From: Fervidicella metallireducens AeB
Lineage (GTDB): Bacteria; Bacillota; Clostridia; Clostridiales; Caloramatoraceae
Assembly: GCF_000601455.1 (NCBI RefSeq)
Contig: NZ_AZQP01000018.1
Coordinates: forward strand, 1-50,262
DNA: 50,262 bases
Reading direction: 5' to 3'
The notes beneath the pieces were generated by a model. The model worked only from the letters and a program-made list of their open reading frames with translations, had not been told where the DNA came from and did no database searches. A program made the translations under genes and the position numbers. Positions 15,820 through 25,423 of the stretch are shown here, piece by piece (the first letter of the stretch is position 1; each line of letters begins with the position of its first letter).

Positions 15820-16628
15820 TGTCTATGGATAATTTTTCAATTATAAAAATAGAAGGTTTAAATTACAGTATAAATGAAAAGGAAATTCTAAAGGATATAA
15901 ATTTAGAAATAAAGAAAGGCTTATTTTATAGTATTGTAGGTCCTAACGGTTCAGGAAAAACAACTCTTCTTAGAAATATTTCAAGAACAATAGAACCTCC
16001 AAAAAATACTATCAATATAGAAACTAAGGACATTCTTGATTTTAAATATAAAGATTTTGCCAAAATATTATCCTATGTACCCCAAAATACCAGTATTGAT
16101 TTAGACTTTACTTCATTAGATGTAGTCTTAATGGGACGTCATCCATATTTAAAGAGATTTGAAAGTGAAAAACAATGGGATTTGGCTGTTGCAGAAAAAT
16201 CTATGAAAATGACAAACACTTGGCACCTTAAAGATAAAAGTATTAAAACTTTAAGTGGTGGTGAAAGACAAAGAGTTGTAATTGCACGGGCACTTGCACA
16301 GGAAAGCAGAATTATGCTTCTTGATGAACCAATATCACAACTTGACATACATAACCAAATAGAAATTATGGATACAATTAGACTTTTAAATAAGAAGTAT
16401 GGAATTACAGTAATATCTGTTCTTCATGATTTAAATATTGCTGCACAATACAGCGATTACCTTATATTTCTTCATGAAGGTCAAATTGTATCTCTTGGGG
16501 AACCAGATTCAGTGTTAACAGAAGAAACAATTAAAAAAGTATACAATTTGGATGTATTGATGATCAAAAATCCAATTAACGGTAAGCCTCATTTAATACC
16601 AAAATCCCCAAGATACAGTGGGTTATAA
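15819..16628 (+). CDS. btuD: Cobalamin-type ABC transporter ATP-binding protein
   Basis: This 269-residue ATPase powers the BtuFC importer. It shows Walker A GPNGSGKTTLLRN (near residue 40), Q-loop SYVPQNT, the ABC signature TLSGGERQRVVIARAL near residue 143, Walker B IMLLDEPISQLD, and the switch histidine in SVLHDLNIA. The proximal LMGRHPYL segment is typical of iron-siderophore/B12-type ATPases. It ends the operon, with a terminator 17 bases beyond the stop. Confidence 0.94.
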   Translation: MSMDNFSIIKIEGLNYSINEKEILKDINLEIKKGLFYSIVGPNGSGKTTLLRNISRTIEPPKNTINIETKDILDFKYKDFAKILSYVPQNTSIDLDFTSLDVVLMGRHPYLKRFESEKQWDLAVAEKSMKMTNTWHLKDKSIKTLSGGERQRVVIARALAQESRIMLLDEPISQLDIHNQIEIMDTIRLLNKKYGITVISVLHDLNIAAQYSDYLIFLHEGQIVSLGEPDSVLTEETIKKVYNLDVLMIKNPINGKPHLIPKSPRYSGL

Positions 16629-16644
16629 ATTAATAATTTTAAAA

Positions 16645-16690
16645 AGAAGAGGCTGGAGCACTAGTAATTAGTGTTCAGCCTCTTTAATTT
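16645..16690 (+). terminator. Terminator of the btu operon
   Basis: Arms AAGAGGCTG and CAGCCTCTT, with an inner stem AGCACTA/TTAGTGTT, form a long hairpin followed by TTTAATTTATT. It ends the btuFCD transcript. Confidence 0.88.
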
Positions 16691-16710
16691 ATTGACATAC
16701 ATCAATATAA

Positions 16711-16735
16711 ACAAAGTTGCATCATTTAACTTTGT
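16711..16735 (-). terminator. Terminator of the small membrane gene at 16751
   Basis: Perfect eight-base arms ACAAAGTT and AACTTTGT enclose nine bases. On the minus strand TTATATT follows. It faces the btu terminator. Confidence 0.65.
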
Positions 16736-16750
16736 AAACGCCACTTAACT

Positions 16751-17035
16751 CTACCTTTTTAACTTTGGTATTATATAATCGTAAAGAAAACCAATAAAAA
16801 ATACTGTAAAAGCAGCAACACCTGACATCATTGCTAATAATGCTCTAACTAAATCCATAAATGCCACTGTACTTTCTTGTTGTGATAAATAATAATTGTA
16901 TACTCCAAATATTAAAGCTAAAATACCAGGTATATATTTTACATATTTTTTTTCTTTGAAATGCTTATTAAGTAACTTAGTCATAAAGGAAAAAATTACG
17001 ATTATTAACAAAAGACTAAACACATATCTGTTCAT
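16751..17035 (-). CDS. Small membrane protein of unknown function
   Basis: I do not recognise this 94-residue protein. It has three hydrophobic stretches, about residues 4-20, 37-49 and 65-85, joined by a basic loop (KHFKEKKYVKY) and closed by a basic tail (PKLKR). The open frame starts six codons earlier with a TTG, but AGGGGTGA lies just before the ATG at 17035, so that is the start. It has its own terminator and no functional neighbour. An inner-membrane location is inferred. Confidence 0.65.
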   Translation of the reverse strand: MNRYVFSLLLIIVIFSFMTKLLNKHFKEKKYVKYIPGILALIFGVYNYYLSQQESTVAFMDLVRALLAMMSGVAAFTVFFIGFLYDYIIPKLKR

Positions 17036-17162
17036 TAATTCACCCCTATACAATATTAATTTTCCCTATTTATATTATATCGCAAAAACAAAATTTCTAC
17101 AATTTTCGTCTTTGTTTTTAATTTAAAAATTTTTATTATTTTAGATTATAAAAATTCAAAAA

Positions 17163-17202
17163 AAATCTACCATTAGATTGATTTATTTATCTAATGTAGA
17201 TT
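17163..17202 (-). terminator. Terminator of the LysM-GH18 gene
   Basis: Long arms, AATCTACCATTAGAT on the left pairing with TATCTAATGTAGATT on the right, are followed on the minus strand by eight T residues. It lies a few bases after the stop at 17210. Confidence 0.85.
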
Positions 17203-17209
17203 CAATATA

Positions 17210-18484
17210 TTACAATACCTTTTTCACATCATAGAGTGCTCTTAAGACTAGCCAGTTTTGTGGGAAATATCTGCCTATTGTCCAATAGCTGACGCCACCT
17301 AAGTTGTACTTATTAACAAGCAATAATTTTGCTAATATACTTCTAGCATCTTCAAACCAAACTTCATGCTGCTTTCCATTTCCATCATAATAATTGTAAA
17401 AAGGAGATTCGGATTCCTTATCGTATTTAATAGCAGCTTTTACCATCCTTGCAAGTTCTACGGCACCCGTGTTAGATAATGTTTTTGCTGCAGATCCCTG
17501 AACAAATGGCAACGTCCAATCATACCCATAATTTGGAATTCCTAATAATATTTTATTTGGTGGAATGGCTGTTACAGCATAACTCAGTACCTTTTTGACT
17601 TCATTGATTGGAGCTACTGCCATGGCTGGTCCATAGGTATATCCCCATTCATATGTCATAAGTATAACATGGGAAACATATTTACCAATTGAAGGATAGT
17701 CATGGGCCTCATATAACAATCCCTTTTGCTCTCCTGAAGTCTTTGGTGCTAGAGCAACTGTTAAAGTGTAACCTAAAGGTTTAAGTCTCTCGTTCATTTT
17801 TCTTAAAAATTTTATATAATTTTCTCTATCATAGGGATAAATGTATTCAAAATCTACATCTAAACCATAATAACTCTTTTCCTTTAAGACATTAACCACG
17901 TTTTCTATTAATTTATTTTGAATCACGTTATTTGTCAGTATCTCATGGGCTATATCACTGCTAAATCCCTTCCCTTCCTCAATATTGGATATTACCATTA
18001 AAGGTGCTACCCTGAGTTTTTTTGCTTCATTTATCAGAGGCAGGTCATTTATTTCCTTTAATGTCCCATCCCTTCTTACTTCATAACTGAATATACTTAG
18101 ATAAGTTAAGTTTGGAAGGGTTTTCATCAGTACATTCATATCTATATTAGGAAAAGCATACCCATTTACTTCTATAGTACCAAGCTTTTTTGTTTTGTCT
18201 GGTATATTTATTACTTGCCCTGGCATAAGTACATTTCCTAGATCTGGATTAGCCGACAATAAATCCTTAGTATTAACCCCGTAAAATTTACCTATAGAAT
18301 AAAGACTTTGACCTGGCATAACCTTATGTTTTCGAAGGCCTTCAAGTACAACAATGGTCTGACCAACAACCAAATTATTAGGATTCATCATTTCATTATC
18401 TTTTATGATTTTGCTCATATCCACTCCATATAGTTTTGAGATACTATATAGACTTTCTCCAGGTTTTACAACATGTAATATCAA
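17210..18484 (-). CDS. LysM-glycoside hydrolase 18 protein, SleL/YaaH-like spore peptidoglycan hydrolase
   Basis: This 424-residue protein has two LysM peptidoglycan-binding domains (about residues 3-46 and 50-93, each with PG-SLYSI) and a glycoside hydrolase family 18 domain from about residue 105 to the end. The catalytic motif GLDVDFEYI fits DxxDxDxE, with Glu as acid/base. The domain order matches SleL/YaaH, which degrades cortex muropeptides during spore germination. No signal peptide is present, as usual for these coat proteins. The frame extends to a GTG at 18493, but GGTGAGG stands just before a TTG at 18484, giving the family-typical start MILHVVKPG. It sits alone with its own terminator. 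Confidence 0.9.
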   Translation of the reverse strand: MILHVVKPGESLYSISKLYGVDMSKIIKDNEMMNPNNLVVGQTIVVLEGLRKHKVMPGQSLYSIGKFYGVNTKDLLSANPDLGNVLMPGQVINIPDKTKKLGTIEVNGYAFPNIDMNVLMKTLPNLTYLSIFSYEVRRDGTLKEINDLPLINEAKKLRVAPLMVISNIEEGKGFSSDIAHEILTNNVIQNKLIENVVNVLKEKSYYGLDVDFEYIYPYDRENYIKFLRKMNERLKPLGYTLTVALAPKTSGEQKGLLYEAHDYPSIGKYVSHVILMTYEWGYTYGPAMAVAPINEVKKVLSYAVTAIPPNKILLGIPNYGYDWTLPFVQGSAAKTLSNTGAVELARMVKAAIKYDKESESPFYNYYDGNGKQHEVWFEDARSILAKLLLVNKYNLGGVSYWTIGRYFPQNWLVLRALYDVKKVL

Positions 18485-18591
18485 AAACCTCACCTAGTTT
18501 AAGTACTCTATTTATATTATATGTTGATTATCAATAAAATGTTACTTACATAGTAACATTTGTTATTTATGAAATTTTTAATTTTACTATT

Positions 18592-19764
18592 TTAATTGCC
18601 ACAGCATTTTTTGTATTTTTTACCACTTCCACATATACAAGGATCGTTTCTACCTACTTTTTTCTCCTCAGAATTCTTCTCTTTATAGACCTCAATAGAT
18701 GTATTACCCTTTAACACCCAAAGCTTTGTGTTATTCCATAAATTTTCAATGTGTTTTGTAATTTCTAGGAAAATACTTAAATCTTTAATATTGAACTTTT
18801 TTGATAATAAATCTAGTATTTCTGAAAAAGCATAATTGTTTTTTATTAAATATTTACACTTCTCAATAATTTCCCTTGCATATTCTTCTGAAGTATTATA
18901 TGTTAACAAGATATAATTGTAAAAATCTTTCTCATGTTTTTCTAAATTTATTTCCATTCCACAGCTAGCATTAAGAACTTCATTTATATTAAGCTTTGCA
19001 AAATTTATATCCTTTCTCTTTTGTTGCTCAATGTATATTACTTCCGGTGATAAAACGTCTTTAAAATAATAAATATCATTACGCTTTAGTATTGTATCTT
19101 TATATTCTGCATTAGAATTTAGCTGCGTTAAAAATTCATCTGATTGAATGTCCTCTCCAACAAATTCTTTAACCATATGATACAAATCATCTGCATTCAT
19201 TACACCATAATAAAATAAAAGCCCCTTTGCAATTTTTATCCATTTATGTCTTTTTAAAATGTCATCATAATAAATTTGATTCAATAAAAGTTTATTTATA
19301 ATTTCTACAAATTCTAGTGGAATCTTAACTTCAGTTTTTACCATATCAGAAGATGCTATATAAATAACACCCCATTTTTTAATATTTAGTATCTTTTTTC
19401 TAAGTTGAAGATCAAATAAATTTACACAAGATTTACCACTGTTTTTTATAAGTGATAAAATGAATTTAAACTCCTCTTCTGTAAGTCTCTTTAATATGTA
19501 AGGTAGCTTCTCTTTTATCTCTTCTGATAAAAACCTCACAAGGTCACTCTTTTTTAACTTTGAATTTCCCTTCACTTCTAATCTTTTCTTTAAATCATTT
19601 AGTTCTGATACTTTCAGAAATTCTAAATACTCTTCTATTGACAACTCTTTATCTGTTTTTATTATCATCCTTTTAAAATCTTTTAACTCCATTAGATCTA
19701 CACAAAATTGTGATTTAGTTGTGCTACTTTTAACTATTTTCTGTTCATTGGTACATTTTTTCAT
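18592..19764 (-). CDS. SEC-C motif protein of unknown function
   Basis: This 390-residue protein ends in a SEC-C zinc-binding motif, GRNDPCICGSGKKYKKCC, as found at the C terminus of SecA and many unrelated proteins. Near the N terminus (about residues 40-85), the segment with LNDLKKRLEVKG and KLKKSDLVRFL looks like a small helix-extension-helix, Rho-N/SAP-type domain, suggesting nucleic-acid contact. The middle is charged and mostly helical with no motif I can name. A TTG start at 19770 is possible, but AAGG is better placed for the ATG at 19764. It diverges from the Cys-rich peptide gene at 19966. Confidence 0.75.
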   Translation of the reverse strand: MKKCTNEQKIVKSSTTKSQFCVDLMELKDFKRMIIKTDKELSIEEYLEFLKVSELNDLKKRLEVKGNSKLKKSDLVRFLSEEIKEKLPYILKRLTEEEFKFILSLIKNSGKSCVNLFDLQLRKKILNIKKWGVIYIASSDMVKTEVKIPLEFVEIINKLLLNQIYYDDILKRHKWIKIAKGLLFYYGVMNADDLYHMVKEFVGEDIQSDEFLTQLNSNAEYKDTILKRNDIYYFKDVLSPEVIYIEQQKRKDINFAKLNINEVLNASCGMEINLEKHEKDFYNYILLTYNTSEEYAREIIEKCKYLIKNNYAFSEILDLLSKKFNIKDLSIFLEITKHIENLWNNTKLWVLKGNTSIEVYKEKNSEEKKVGRNDPCICGSGKKYKKCCGN

Positions 19765-19965
19765 TTGCAATTTTCCCTTCTAAGCAACTATTTGTTATTC
19801 TACCTGTTAAGAAATAAATTAATATTAACAACAAAATATTTTATTATTTATTTATAATATGTCAATAGTTTGGATAACAATTTATATCATATAATTAATT
19901 CTGCTATTTATTTAAAATTATAAATATGTTAAAATACTTCTATCTAAATTAGTGGGGGTGGAAAT

Positions 19966-20100
19966 ATGGCTCAATGTAACGAAAAATGTACTTGTCCGAA
20001 AATTGAATGTGAAAACCATGGCAAGTGCTGTGCTTGTATAAATTATCACCGTGAATGTCAAACTCTAGTTTATTGTATGAGAAATATAAAAGATAAATAA
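19966..20100 (+). CDS. 44-residue cysteine-rich protein
   Basis: This tiny gene starts with ATG behind GGGGGTGG and encodes 44 residues, nine of them cysteine (4, 8, 10, 15, 21, 22, 24, 31, 37). The middle segment, HGKCCACINYHRECQ, resembles small Cys-rich proteins common in Clostridia that carry HG-C-x2-C and YH segments and have no known role. Zinc or iron-sulfur binding is likely from composition. It lies just upstream of the asnS promoter and T-box, with no terminator visible between. Confidence 0.75.
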   Translation: MAQCNEKCTCPKIECENHGKCCACINYHRECQTLVYCMRNIKDK

Positions 20101-20126
20101 AATTTTAAATTTACATAATTATATGG

Positions 20127-20155
20127 TTGACACTTTTTATTTTGAATATTATAAT
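20127..20155 (+). promoter_or_regulatory. Consensus sigma-A promoter for the asnS T-box leader
   Basis: TTGACA (20127-20132) and TATAAT (20150-20155) are separated by exactly 17 bases, a perfect consensus. Transcription should start near 20162, shortly before stem I of the T-box. Confidence 0.88.
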
Positions 20156-20169
20156 TTCAGTAATAGATT

Positions 20170-20437
20170 TAAAAACGATGAAGAGAAGAGTAGCTATAGG
20201 TACGATTTAAAGCGAGTCGATGATGGTGGAAGATCGATATGAGGCCTATAGGGAAGAACATCTCGGAGTTTCTAACCGAAATTCTTAAGAAAAGTAGGCT
20301 TAGACGGAGCCAAACCGTTACAGATTGGAGAGTATTATTTAGTACTTGTTAGAGCTGGTCATATTCAATATGACAAATAGGGTGGTACCGCGAAATATAA
20401 CCTTTCGTCCTTTAAGGGATTGAAAGGTTTTTTATTT
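20170..20437 (+). ncRNA. T-box riboswitch, specifier AAC (asparagine)
   Basis: Stem I begins with GAAGAGAAGAGTAGCTATAGG (from 20180; the GA motif and AGTA are typical), and its upper stem closes with CCTATAG (20245-20251). The 3' side then reads GGAAGAACATCTC: the AAC at 20257-20259 is the specifier codon, matching asparagine and the downstream asnS. A hairpin GAGTTTC/GAAATTC follows (20266-20283). The T-box sequence AGGGTGGTACCGCG (20379-20392) binds the uncharged tRNA end. It is followed by the competing terminator AACCTTTC/GAAAGGTT plus T-run (20399-20437). Uncharged tRNA-Asn would switch asnS on. Confidence 0.95.
20399..20437 (+). terminator. T-box terminator before asnS
   Basis: Arms AACCTTTC and GAAAGGTT are followed by a T-rich run. 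It overlaps the antiterminator of the T-box and is the premature stop used when tRNA-Asn is charged. Confidence 0.92.
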
Positions 20438-20496
20438 TTGAAACAGTATAAAATTTTCTAATATAATCAACAATAATAGTCTAGGAGGTATGGTTT

Positions 20497-21888
20497 ATGA
20501 CAACTACATTAGTTAAAAATCTCTACAGAGAAACCGAAAAATTTACAGGTAAAGAAGTTCAAGTTTCTGGTTGGATTAGAACAGTTAGAGATTCTAAGAC
20601 TTTCGGCTTCATTGAATTAAATGATGGAAGCTTCTTTAAGAATGTTCAAATAGTTTTTGACGAAAAATTAGATAATTTTAAAGAAATAACTAAGCTTTCT
20701 GTAAGTTCCTCAATAGTTGTTAATGGTGTTTTAGAATTAACGCCCCAAGCAAAACAACCCTTTGAGATAAAAGCTACAAAAATTGAAATACATGGAACAT
20801 CATCACCAGATTTTCCACTACAAAAGAAAAAGCATTCATTTGAGTATTTAAGAACAATTGCACATTTAAGACCTAGAAGCAATACTTTTTCAGCAGTCTT
20901 CAGGGTTCGTTCAGTTGCTGCATATGCTATTCATAAATTTTTCCAGGAACGTGGATTTGTCTATGTTCATACTCCAATAATAACTGGAAGTGACTGTGAA
21001 GGTGCAGGAGAAATGTTCAGGGTAACAACCCTTGATCTAAACGATGTTCCAAGAACAGAAGAAGGAAAGGTAGATACTTCAAAAGACTTTTTTGGAAAAG
21101 AAACTAATCTTACAGTTAGCGGACAGTTAAACGGTGAAGCTTATGCCTTAGCTCTAAGAAATATCTACACTTTTGGGCCAACATTCAGAGCAGAAAATTC
21201 CCACACTGCTAGACATGCTGCTGAATTCTGGATGATAGAGCCTGAAATGGCCTTTGCAGAACTTGAAGATTACATGGATATAGCAGAGGAAATGGTAAAA
21301 TATATCATAACCTATGTTATGGAAAATTGCCCAGAAGAAATGGAATTCTTTAATACTTTCATTGAACCTAATCTTTTCGATAAATTAAACAATGTTGCAA
21401 ATTCTGATTTTGCAAGAATAACCTACACTGAAGCTGTAGAAATACTTAAAAAATCTGGCGTTGAATTCCAATACCCTGTTGAATGGGGAATCGATCTTCA
21501 AACAGAACATGAAAGATATATAACTGAACAAGTATTTAAAAAGCCAGTATTTGTTACAAATTATCCAAAGGACATTAAGGCATTTTATATGAGATTAAAT
21601 GATGATGGAAAGACAGTTGCAGCTGCTGATTTATTAGTACCAGGAATAGGTGAAATTATAGGTGGTAGCCAAAGAGAAGAAAGATTGGATGTTCTTGAAA
21701 GCAGAATTAACGAAATGGGTCTAAAGAAAGAAGACTATTGGTGGTATCTGGAACTGAGAAAATACGGTGGAACTAAGCATGCTGGCTATGGTCTTGGATT
21801 TGAAAGAATATTAATGTATTTAACAGGTATGACAAATATAAGAGACGTAATACCTTTCCCAAGAACTGCTGGAACAGCAGAGTTTTAA
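20497..21888 (+). CDS. asnS: Asparaginyl-tRNA synthetase
   Basis: This 463-residue class IIb synthetase charges tRNA-Asn. The N-terminal OB-fold anticodon-binding domain (about residues 15-105) carries [16 protein letters not shown]. The catalytic domain has motif 1 near residue 145, motif 2 as [15 protein letters not shown] (about 228-242), and motif 3 as [15 protein letters not shown] near the C terminus. AsnRS rather than AspRS is supported by length and by the AAC T-box. The ATG follows CTAGGAGG. Presence of asnS means direct Asn charging, though the amidotransferase route may coexist elsewhere. Confidence 0.97.
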   Translation: MTTTLVKNLYRETEKFTGKEVQVSGWIRTVRDSKTFGFIELNDGSFFKNVQIVFDEKLDNFKEITKLSVSSSIVVNGVLELTPQAKQPFEIKATKIEIHGTSSPDFPLQKKKHSFEYLRTIAHLRPRSNTFSAVFRVRSVAAYAIHKFFQERGFVYVHTPIITGSDCEGAGEMFRVTTLDLNDVPRTEEGKVDTSKDFFGKETNLTVSGQLNGEAYALALRNIYTFGPTFRAENSHTARHAAEFWMIEPEMAFAELEDYMDIAEEMVKYIITYVMENCPEEMEFFNTFIEPNLFDKLNNVANSDFARITYTEAVEILKKSGVEFQYPVEWGIDLQTEHERYITEQVFKKPVFVTNYPKDIKAFYMRLNDDGKTVAAADLLVPGIGEIIGGSQREERLDVLESRINEMGLKKEDYWWYLELRKYGGTKHAGYGLGFERILMYLTGMTNIRDVIPFPRTAGTAEF

Positions 21889-21964
21889 AATTAATACCTC
21901 ACCAAATTTTTATGAATAAATAAATACAGTTGCAAAATAGAAAAATCAAATATCTAGATCCTAC

Positions 21965-22033
21965 GTCCATAAACTCTGCAATAAATCAAATGTAGAATTT
22001 TCAGCTACATATTTATTAAGCAGATTTATGGAC
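21965..22033 (+). terminator. Long hairpin after asnS, probable terminator
   Basis: Outer arms GTCCATAAA and TTTATGGAC, continuing with CTCTGC/GCAG across a one-base bulge, enclose an inner imperfect stem (AATAAAT, GTAG/CTAC, ATTTATT). The tail TTTCCTTTG is only weakly T-rich. The remaining gap to 22072 holds only the ribosome site of the PAP2 gene. Confidence 0.55.
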
Positions 22034-22072
22034 TTTCCTTTGTGAATATAAACTTTTATACTGGAGGTAAAC

Positions 22073-22906
22073 ATGGAATTGGAAATAATAAAATATATAC
22101 AGTCTTTTTCAAATCCTATATTAGATAATGTTTTTCAATTTATAACCATCCTAGGAGAAGAGTATTTCTATATATTGTTTCTTACTATAACCTATTGGTT
22201 CATTAACAAAAAATTTGCTTATAAATTAGGTTTTACATTTTTAATCAGCGGCATACTAAACTGCGCTATAAAGGATTTATTTAAATTTAAAAGACCTATT
22301 GGGACAAATGGTATACGTTCACTTCGAATAAGTACTGCAACAGGATTTTCATTTCCAAGTGGACATACCCAAAATGCCGCTGCCTTTTGGTTTTTTTTAA
22401 TTAAAAACATAAAAAAACAATGGATAAACATTTTGGGTACTATTATGATTTTTTCTATAGGTCTATCAAGGCTCTATCTTGGAGTACATTGGCCAAAGGA
22501 TGTAATAGCAGGTATCCTCCTGGGTATAGCAAGTGTTTTTATAACAGATTCTTTGTTTGAATATAGCGAAATCAACAATAAACCACAAGTTTTTTTATTT
22601 ATTCTAATTCCTGCATTCTTGGGGCTTTTTTTCTTTAGAAGTCCTGATTACTATAAAGCTGTAGGAATATCCACTGGTTTTTATATAGGATACATACTTG
22701 AAAGCAAATTTATAAATTTTGAAATTAATAAAAGCCTGAAATTAAATGTTGTTAAGTTTTTTATTGGTATAATACCAATAATTTTAATTAAAATATATAT
22801 TAAAAAATTTTTACCAGAATCCATTCTTTCAGATTTAATTAGATATTTTTTAATAGGGATTTACACAACAACTGTAGCTCCAATATCATTTAAAAAAATT
22901 CATTAA
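22073..22906 (+). CDS. PAP2-superfamily membrane phosphatase
   Basis: This 277-residue membrane protein is a type 2 phosphatidic acid phosphatase-like enzyme that removes phosphate from lipid phosphates or undecaprenyl pyrophosphate. All three active-site motifs are visible: KFKRP (near residue 78), PSGHTQNAAAF (near 100), and SRLYLGVHWPKDVIAG (near 137), with the two catalytic histidines. Several further hydrophobic segments form the C-terminal half, making it longer than the minimal family member. The ATG follows GGAGG. The natural substrate is not decided by sequence. Confidence 0.9.
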   Translation: MELEIIKYIQSFSNPILDNVFQFITILGEEYFYILFLTITYWFINKKFAYKLGFTFLISGILNCAIKDLFKFKRPIGTNGIRSLRISTATGFSFPSGHTQNAAAFWFFLIKNIKKQWINILGTIMIFSIGLSRLYLGVHWPKDVIAGILLGIASVFITDSLFEYSEINNKPQVFLFILIPAFLGLFFFRSPDYYKAVGISTGFYIGYILESKFINFEINKSLKLNVVKFFIGIIPIILIKIYIKKFLPESILSDLIRYFLIGIYTTTVAPISFKKIH

Positions 22907-23085
22907 TCTAAATATGGCATTGTGTATATCTGAAGTAATTACACATTGATATTTCATCCCATCGAAATCTTTATAGTAATGCTCTTAAATTAAAAAACTG
23001 CTTAAAAAATTATTACTCTATTAAATCATATTTAAGTCAATCTTGTAATAAAATTTTATATAGCAATTTACAAGAAAGGATGGAT

Positions 23086-24309
23086 ATGAAGAAAAAACAA
23101 TTTATCTCAAAAATTCTTATCTATATTTTATTAACATTTATATTAAGTGGTCCAATAAATTCCATGGCAGTTGAAGAGCCAATTGTTATTTCTCAGGAAA
23201 TATATGTAAATAACATTAACATAGGTGGTTTAACTAAAGATGAAGCATACCAAAAATTAAAGGAAGAATTAAATAAATTTATAGAGGAGAAAAAAATAAA
23301 TTTTGAACTAGAAAACATTTCTTTTTCAGCACCATATTCTGCCTTTGGTGTGTTTTACGATATTGATTCTGCTATTAAACAGGCTCAGCAATATACTATT
23401 GATAGACTTAATGATAATACTTCTGTAACATCTCCTTACTATATAGAACTACCTATGTCATATAATGAAAACTTAATCCTTGACTATGCTTCAAGTGTTT
23501 CCTCCAAATATAGTAAATTACCAGTTAACGCAAAACTTGAATATGTAAAGGATTATGTTGTTATAAAAAAGGAGGAATATGGAATTAATATTGATGAAAT
23601 AGAATTATCAACTAACATTGTATTAGCCATACTAAATCTTGATGAATCAGTTAAAGTTCCATACATAAAAATATCTCCTGAGATTACATCTGAGAAACTT
23701 TCAAAATCTAATTTCAAAATTGCAGGTTTCTCAACACCACTTAAATCTTTAGATGCTAATAGAACAAATAATATCATTATAGCTGCAAATTCTATAAACG
23801 GATATATTATTAAGCCAAAAGAAACCTTTTCTGCAAACAAGGCTTTTGGTGCAAGAACAAAAGAAAATGGCTATAAGGATGCTCCCATATTTGTAAATGG
23901 AAAGGTAGAGCCAGGACTAGCTGGAGGTATATGTCAGTTAGTTACAACCTTGTACAATACTGTTTTATACTCAGATTTACAAGTCATTGAGCGAAAACCC
24001 CATGGAAAGGCTGTTACTTACGTCTCCCCTGGCAGAGATGCAACAATATCTGGTAATGCTATTGATTTTAAGTTTAAAAATACCACAAACTATCCTATTT
24101 ATATCCAAACCTACGTCGACACTAAGAAAAAACAGGTAACAGTAAATTTTTATAGTCAAATGCCATCAGGTAATACAAAAATAGATATTTCATCATACGT
24201 TTATAAAAAAACCTCAACACATATTTATTCTAAAACCTATAAAAAAATATATGTTAATGGCAAACTGACTAAAACCGTTTTGGTTTCATCTGATTCATAT
24301 TTAAGGTAA
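23086..24309 (+). CDS. VanW family cell-surface protein
   Basis: This 407-residue protein has an N-terminal hydrophobic segment (about residues 8-26), a signal or membrane anchor. An extracellular domain with repeated-looking halves (about 35-200, putative peptidoglycan-binding type) follows, then a VanW domain (about 250-370). The VanW core is seen as AGGICQLVTTLYNTVLYS and ERKPHGKAVTYVSPGRDAT. VanW occurs in VanB-type vancomycin resistance operons, but most clostridial copies, like this one, are stand-alone and of unknown cell-wall role. Start chosen at 23086 because AAAGG precedes it by six bases. A strong terminator follows. Confidence 0.9.
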   Translation: MKKKQFISKILIYILLTFILSGPINSMAVEEPIVISQEIYVNNINIGGLTKDEAYQKLKEELNKFIEEKKINFELENISFSAPYSAFGVFYDIDSAIKQAQQYTIDRLNDNTSVTSPYYIELPMSYNENLILDYASSVSSKYSKLPVNAKLEYVKDYVVIKKEEYGINIDEIELSTNIVLAILNLDESVKVPYIKISPEITSEKLSKSNFKIAGFSTPLKSLDANRTNNIIIAANSINGYIIKPKETFSANKAFGARTKENGYKDAPIFVNGKVEPGLAGGICQLVTTLYNTVLYSDLQVIERKPHGKAVTYVSPGRDATISGNAIDFKFKNTTNYPIYIQTYVDTKKKQVTVNFYSQMPSGNTKIDISSYVYKKTSTHIYSKTYKKIYVNGKLTKTVLVSSDSYLR

Positions 24310-24342
24310 GTTAACCAATAGTTAAATTTTAAGTTATATTGA

Positions 24343-24390
24343 ACCCCCTGAAGAATTTAAACCTAATTCCTTCAGGGGGTTTTGTTTTTT
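24343..24390 (+). terminator. Terminator after the VanW gene
   Basis: Arms ACCCCCTGAAG and CTTCAGGGGGT, extended inward by GAAT/ATTC, are followed by TTTGTTTTTT. Confidence 0.93.
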
Positions 24391-24452
24391 AATAATTTAT
24401 GTCAACAATAAGTAAAAGTCTTGTTAGTAATTTTTCATCTTTATTATATTTT

Positions 24453-25340
24453 TTATAATCCTCCGGTATTTTTTTTAATAAAAAATTCTATCTCCTTTGT
24501 AAATGTATACTCCTGCTCCTTCAATAATTTTAAATATCTTTCAATAATTTTTTTAAGCTTTGTATTCTTGTAACGGTTTAGGGTGTTCTCATAACTTTTA
24601 ATAACTGAGGGCTTCACTTTATTTGAATAAGAATCAATTATTGGATTTTTTTCATCTCCTTCCAGATATATATGCAGATATGCATAATATATATTTTCTA
24701 CCCTGTCATGACGTGTGGATTTTTGGTAATTGCTTAGATAATTCTCAGTTAACACACATCTGCTGGCAATCTCGTCCCATAGATTCGTCATATCTGTATA
24801 GTTTTCAATTATATGGCATGATTCAATCTTCATAATATCGATATAGTCCCTTAATTCTGCATTAACCCTACTTCCAAATTTGCTGATTTTTTCATAATCT
24901 ATGGTGGCAATGTAAGTTCCATCGATATTTAAAATTTTATACCCACTTTCACAGATATTTTTCAAAAGTTTTTTTAACTCCTTATCTGGTATAGTATCTA
25001 TTAATGAATAATCGAAATAAATTGGAAAGGTTTTTCTCATTAATATATCATAGTCCTTAGATAAAAGCCTTTCATTTAACTTTTCTATTTTCTCCTCCTG
25101 AGTTCTTAAAAAATCATCTACTATGATGCTTGCCTGTTCATTGTTTAACACGTTTATATTGTTATCAATAAAAGTATATATATAATTAAAATCTCTTTGC
25201 TCCTTTCTCAAAGCATCATAATTGTTAAATATTTCTTTAGCTAAATCTATATTCGACGTACTTACATAACTCTTTGAGTATCCAAAATAAAATAAAAAAG
25301 CAACAGCTAATAAAATTAAGATATATTTTGTATATTTCAT
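24453..25340 (-). CDS. Membrane-anchored protein of unknown function
   Basis: I do not recognise this 295-residue protein. It starts with one hydrophobic segment (about residues 4-20, KYILILLAVAFLFYFGY), so it is likely anchored with the bulk outside. The rest is highly charged and mostly helical, with many short Lys/Glu-rich stretches. No catalytic motif is seen. The frame extends to 25361; GGGGAG precedes the ATG at 25340. Its 3' end converges on the VanW gene, and upstream a terminator separates it from the L,D-transpeptidase. Confidence 0.65.
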   Translation of the reverse strand: MKYTKYILILLAVAFLFYFGYSKSYVSTSNIDLAKEIFNNYDALRKEQRDFNYIYTFIDNNINVLNNEQASIIVDDFLRTQEEKIEKLNERLLSKDYDILMRKTFPIYFDYSLIDTIPDKELKKLLKNICESGYKILNIDGTYIATIDYEKISKFGSRVNAELRDYIDIMKIESCHIIENYTDMTNLWDEIASRCVLTENYLSNYQKSTRHDRVENIYYAYLHIYLEGDEKNPIIDSYSNKVKPSVIKSYENTLNRYKNTKLKKIIERYLKLLKEQEYTFTKEIEFFIKKNTGGL

Positions 25341-25423
25341 TGCAATATATCTCCCCATCAAAACAATCTATCAATGTTATTTTATGTTGTTTAGTTTTAT
25401 ATTATAAACACAATTTGTGTTAT

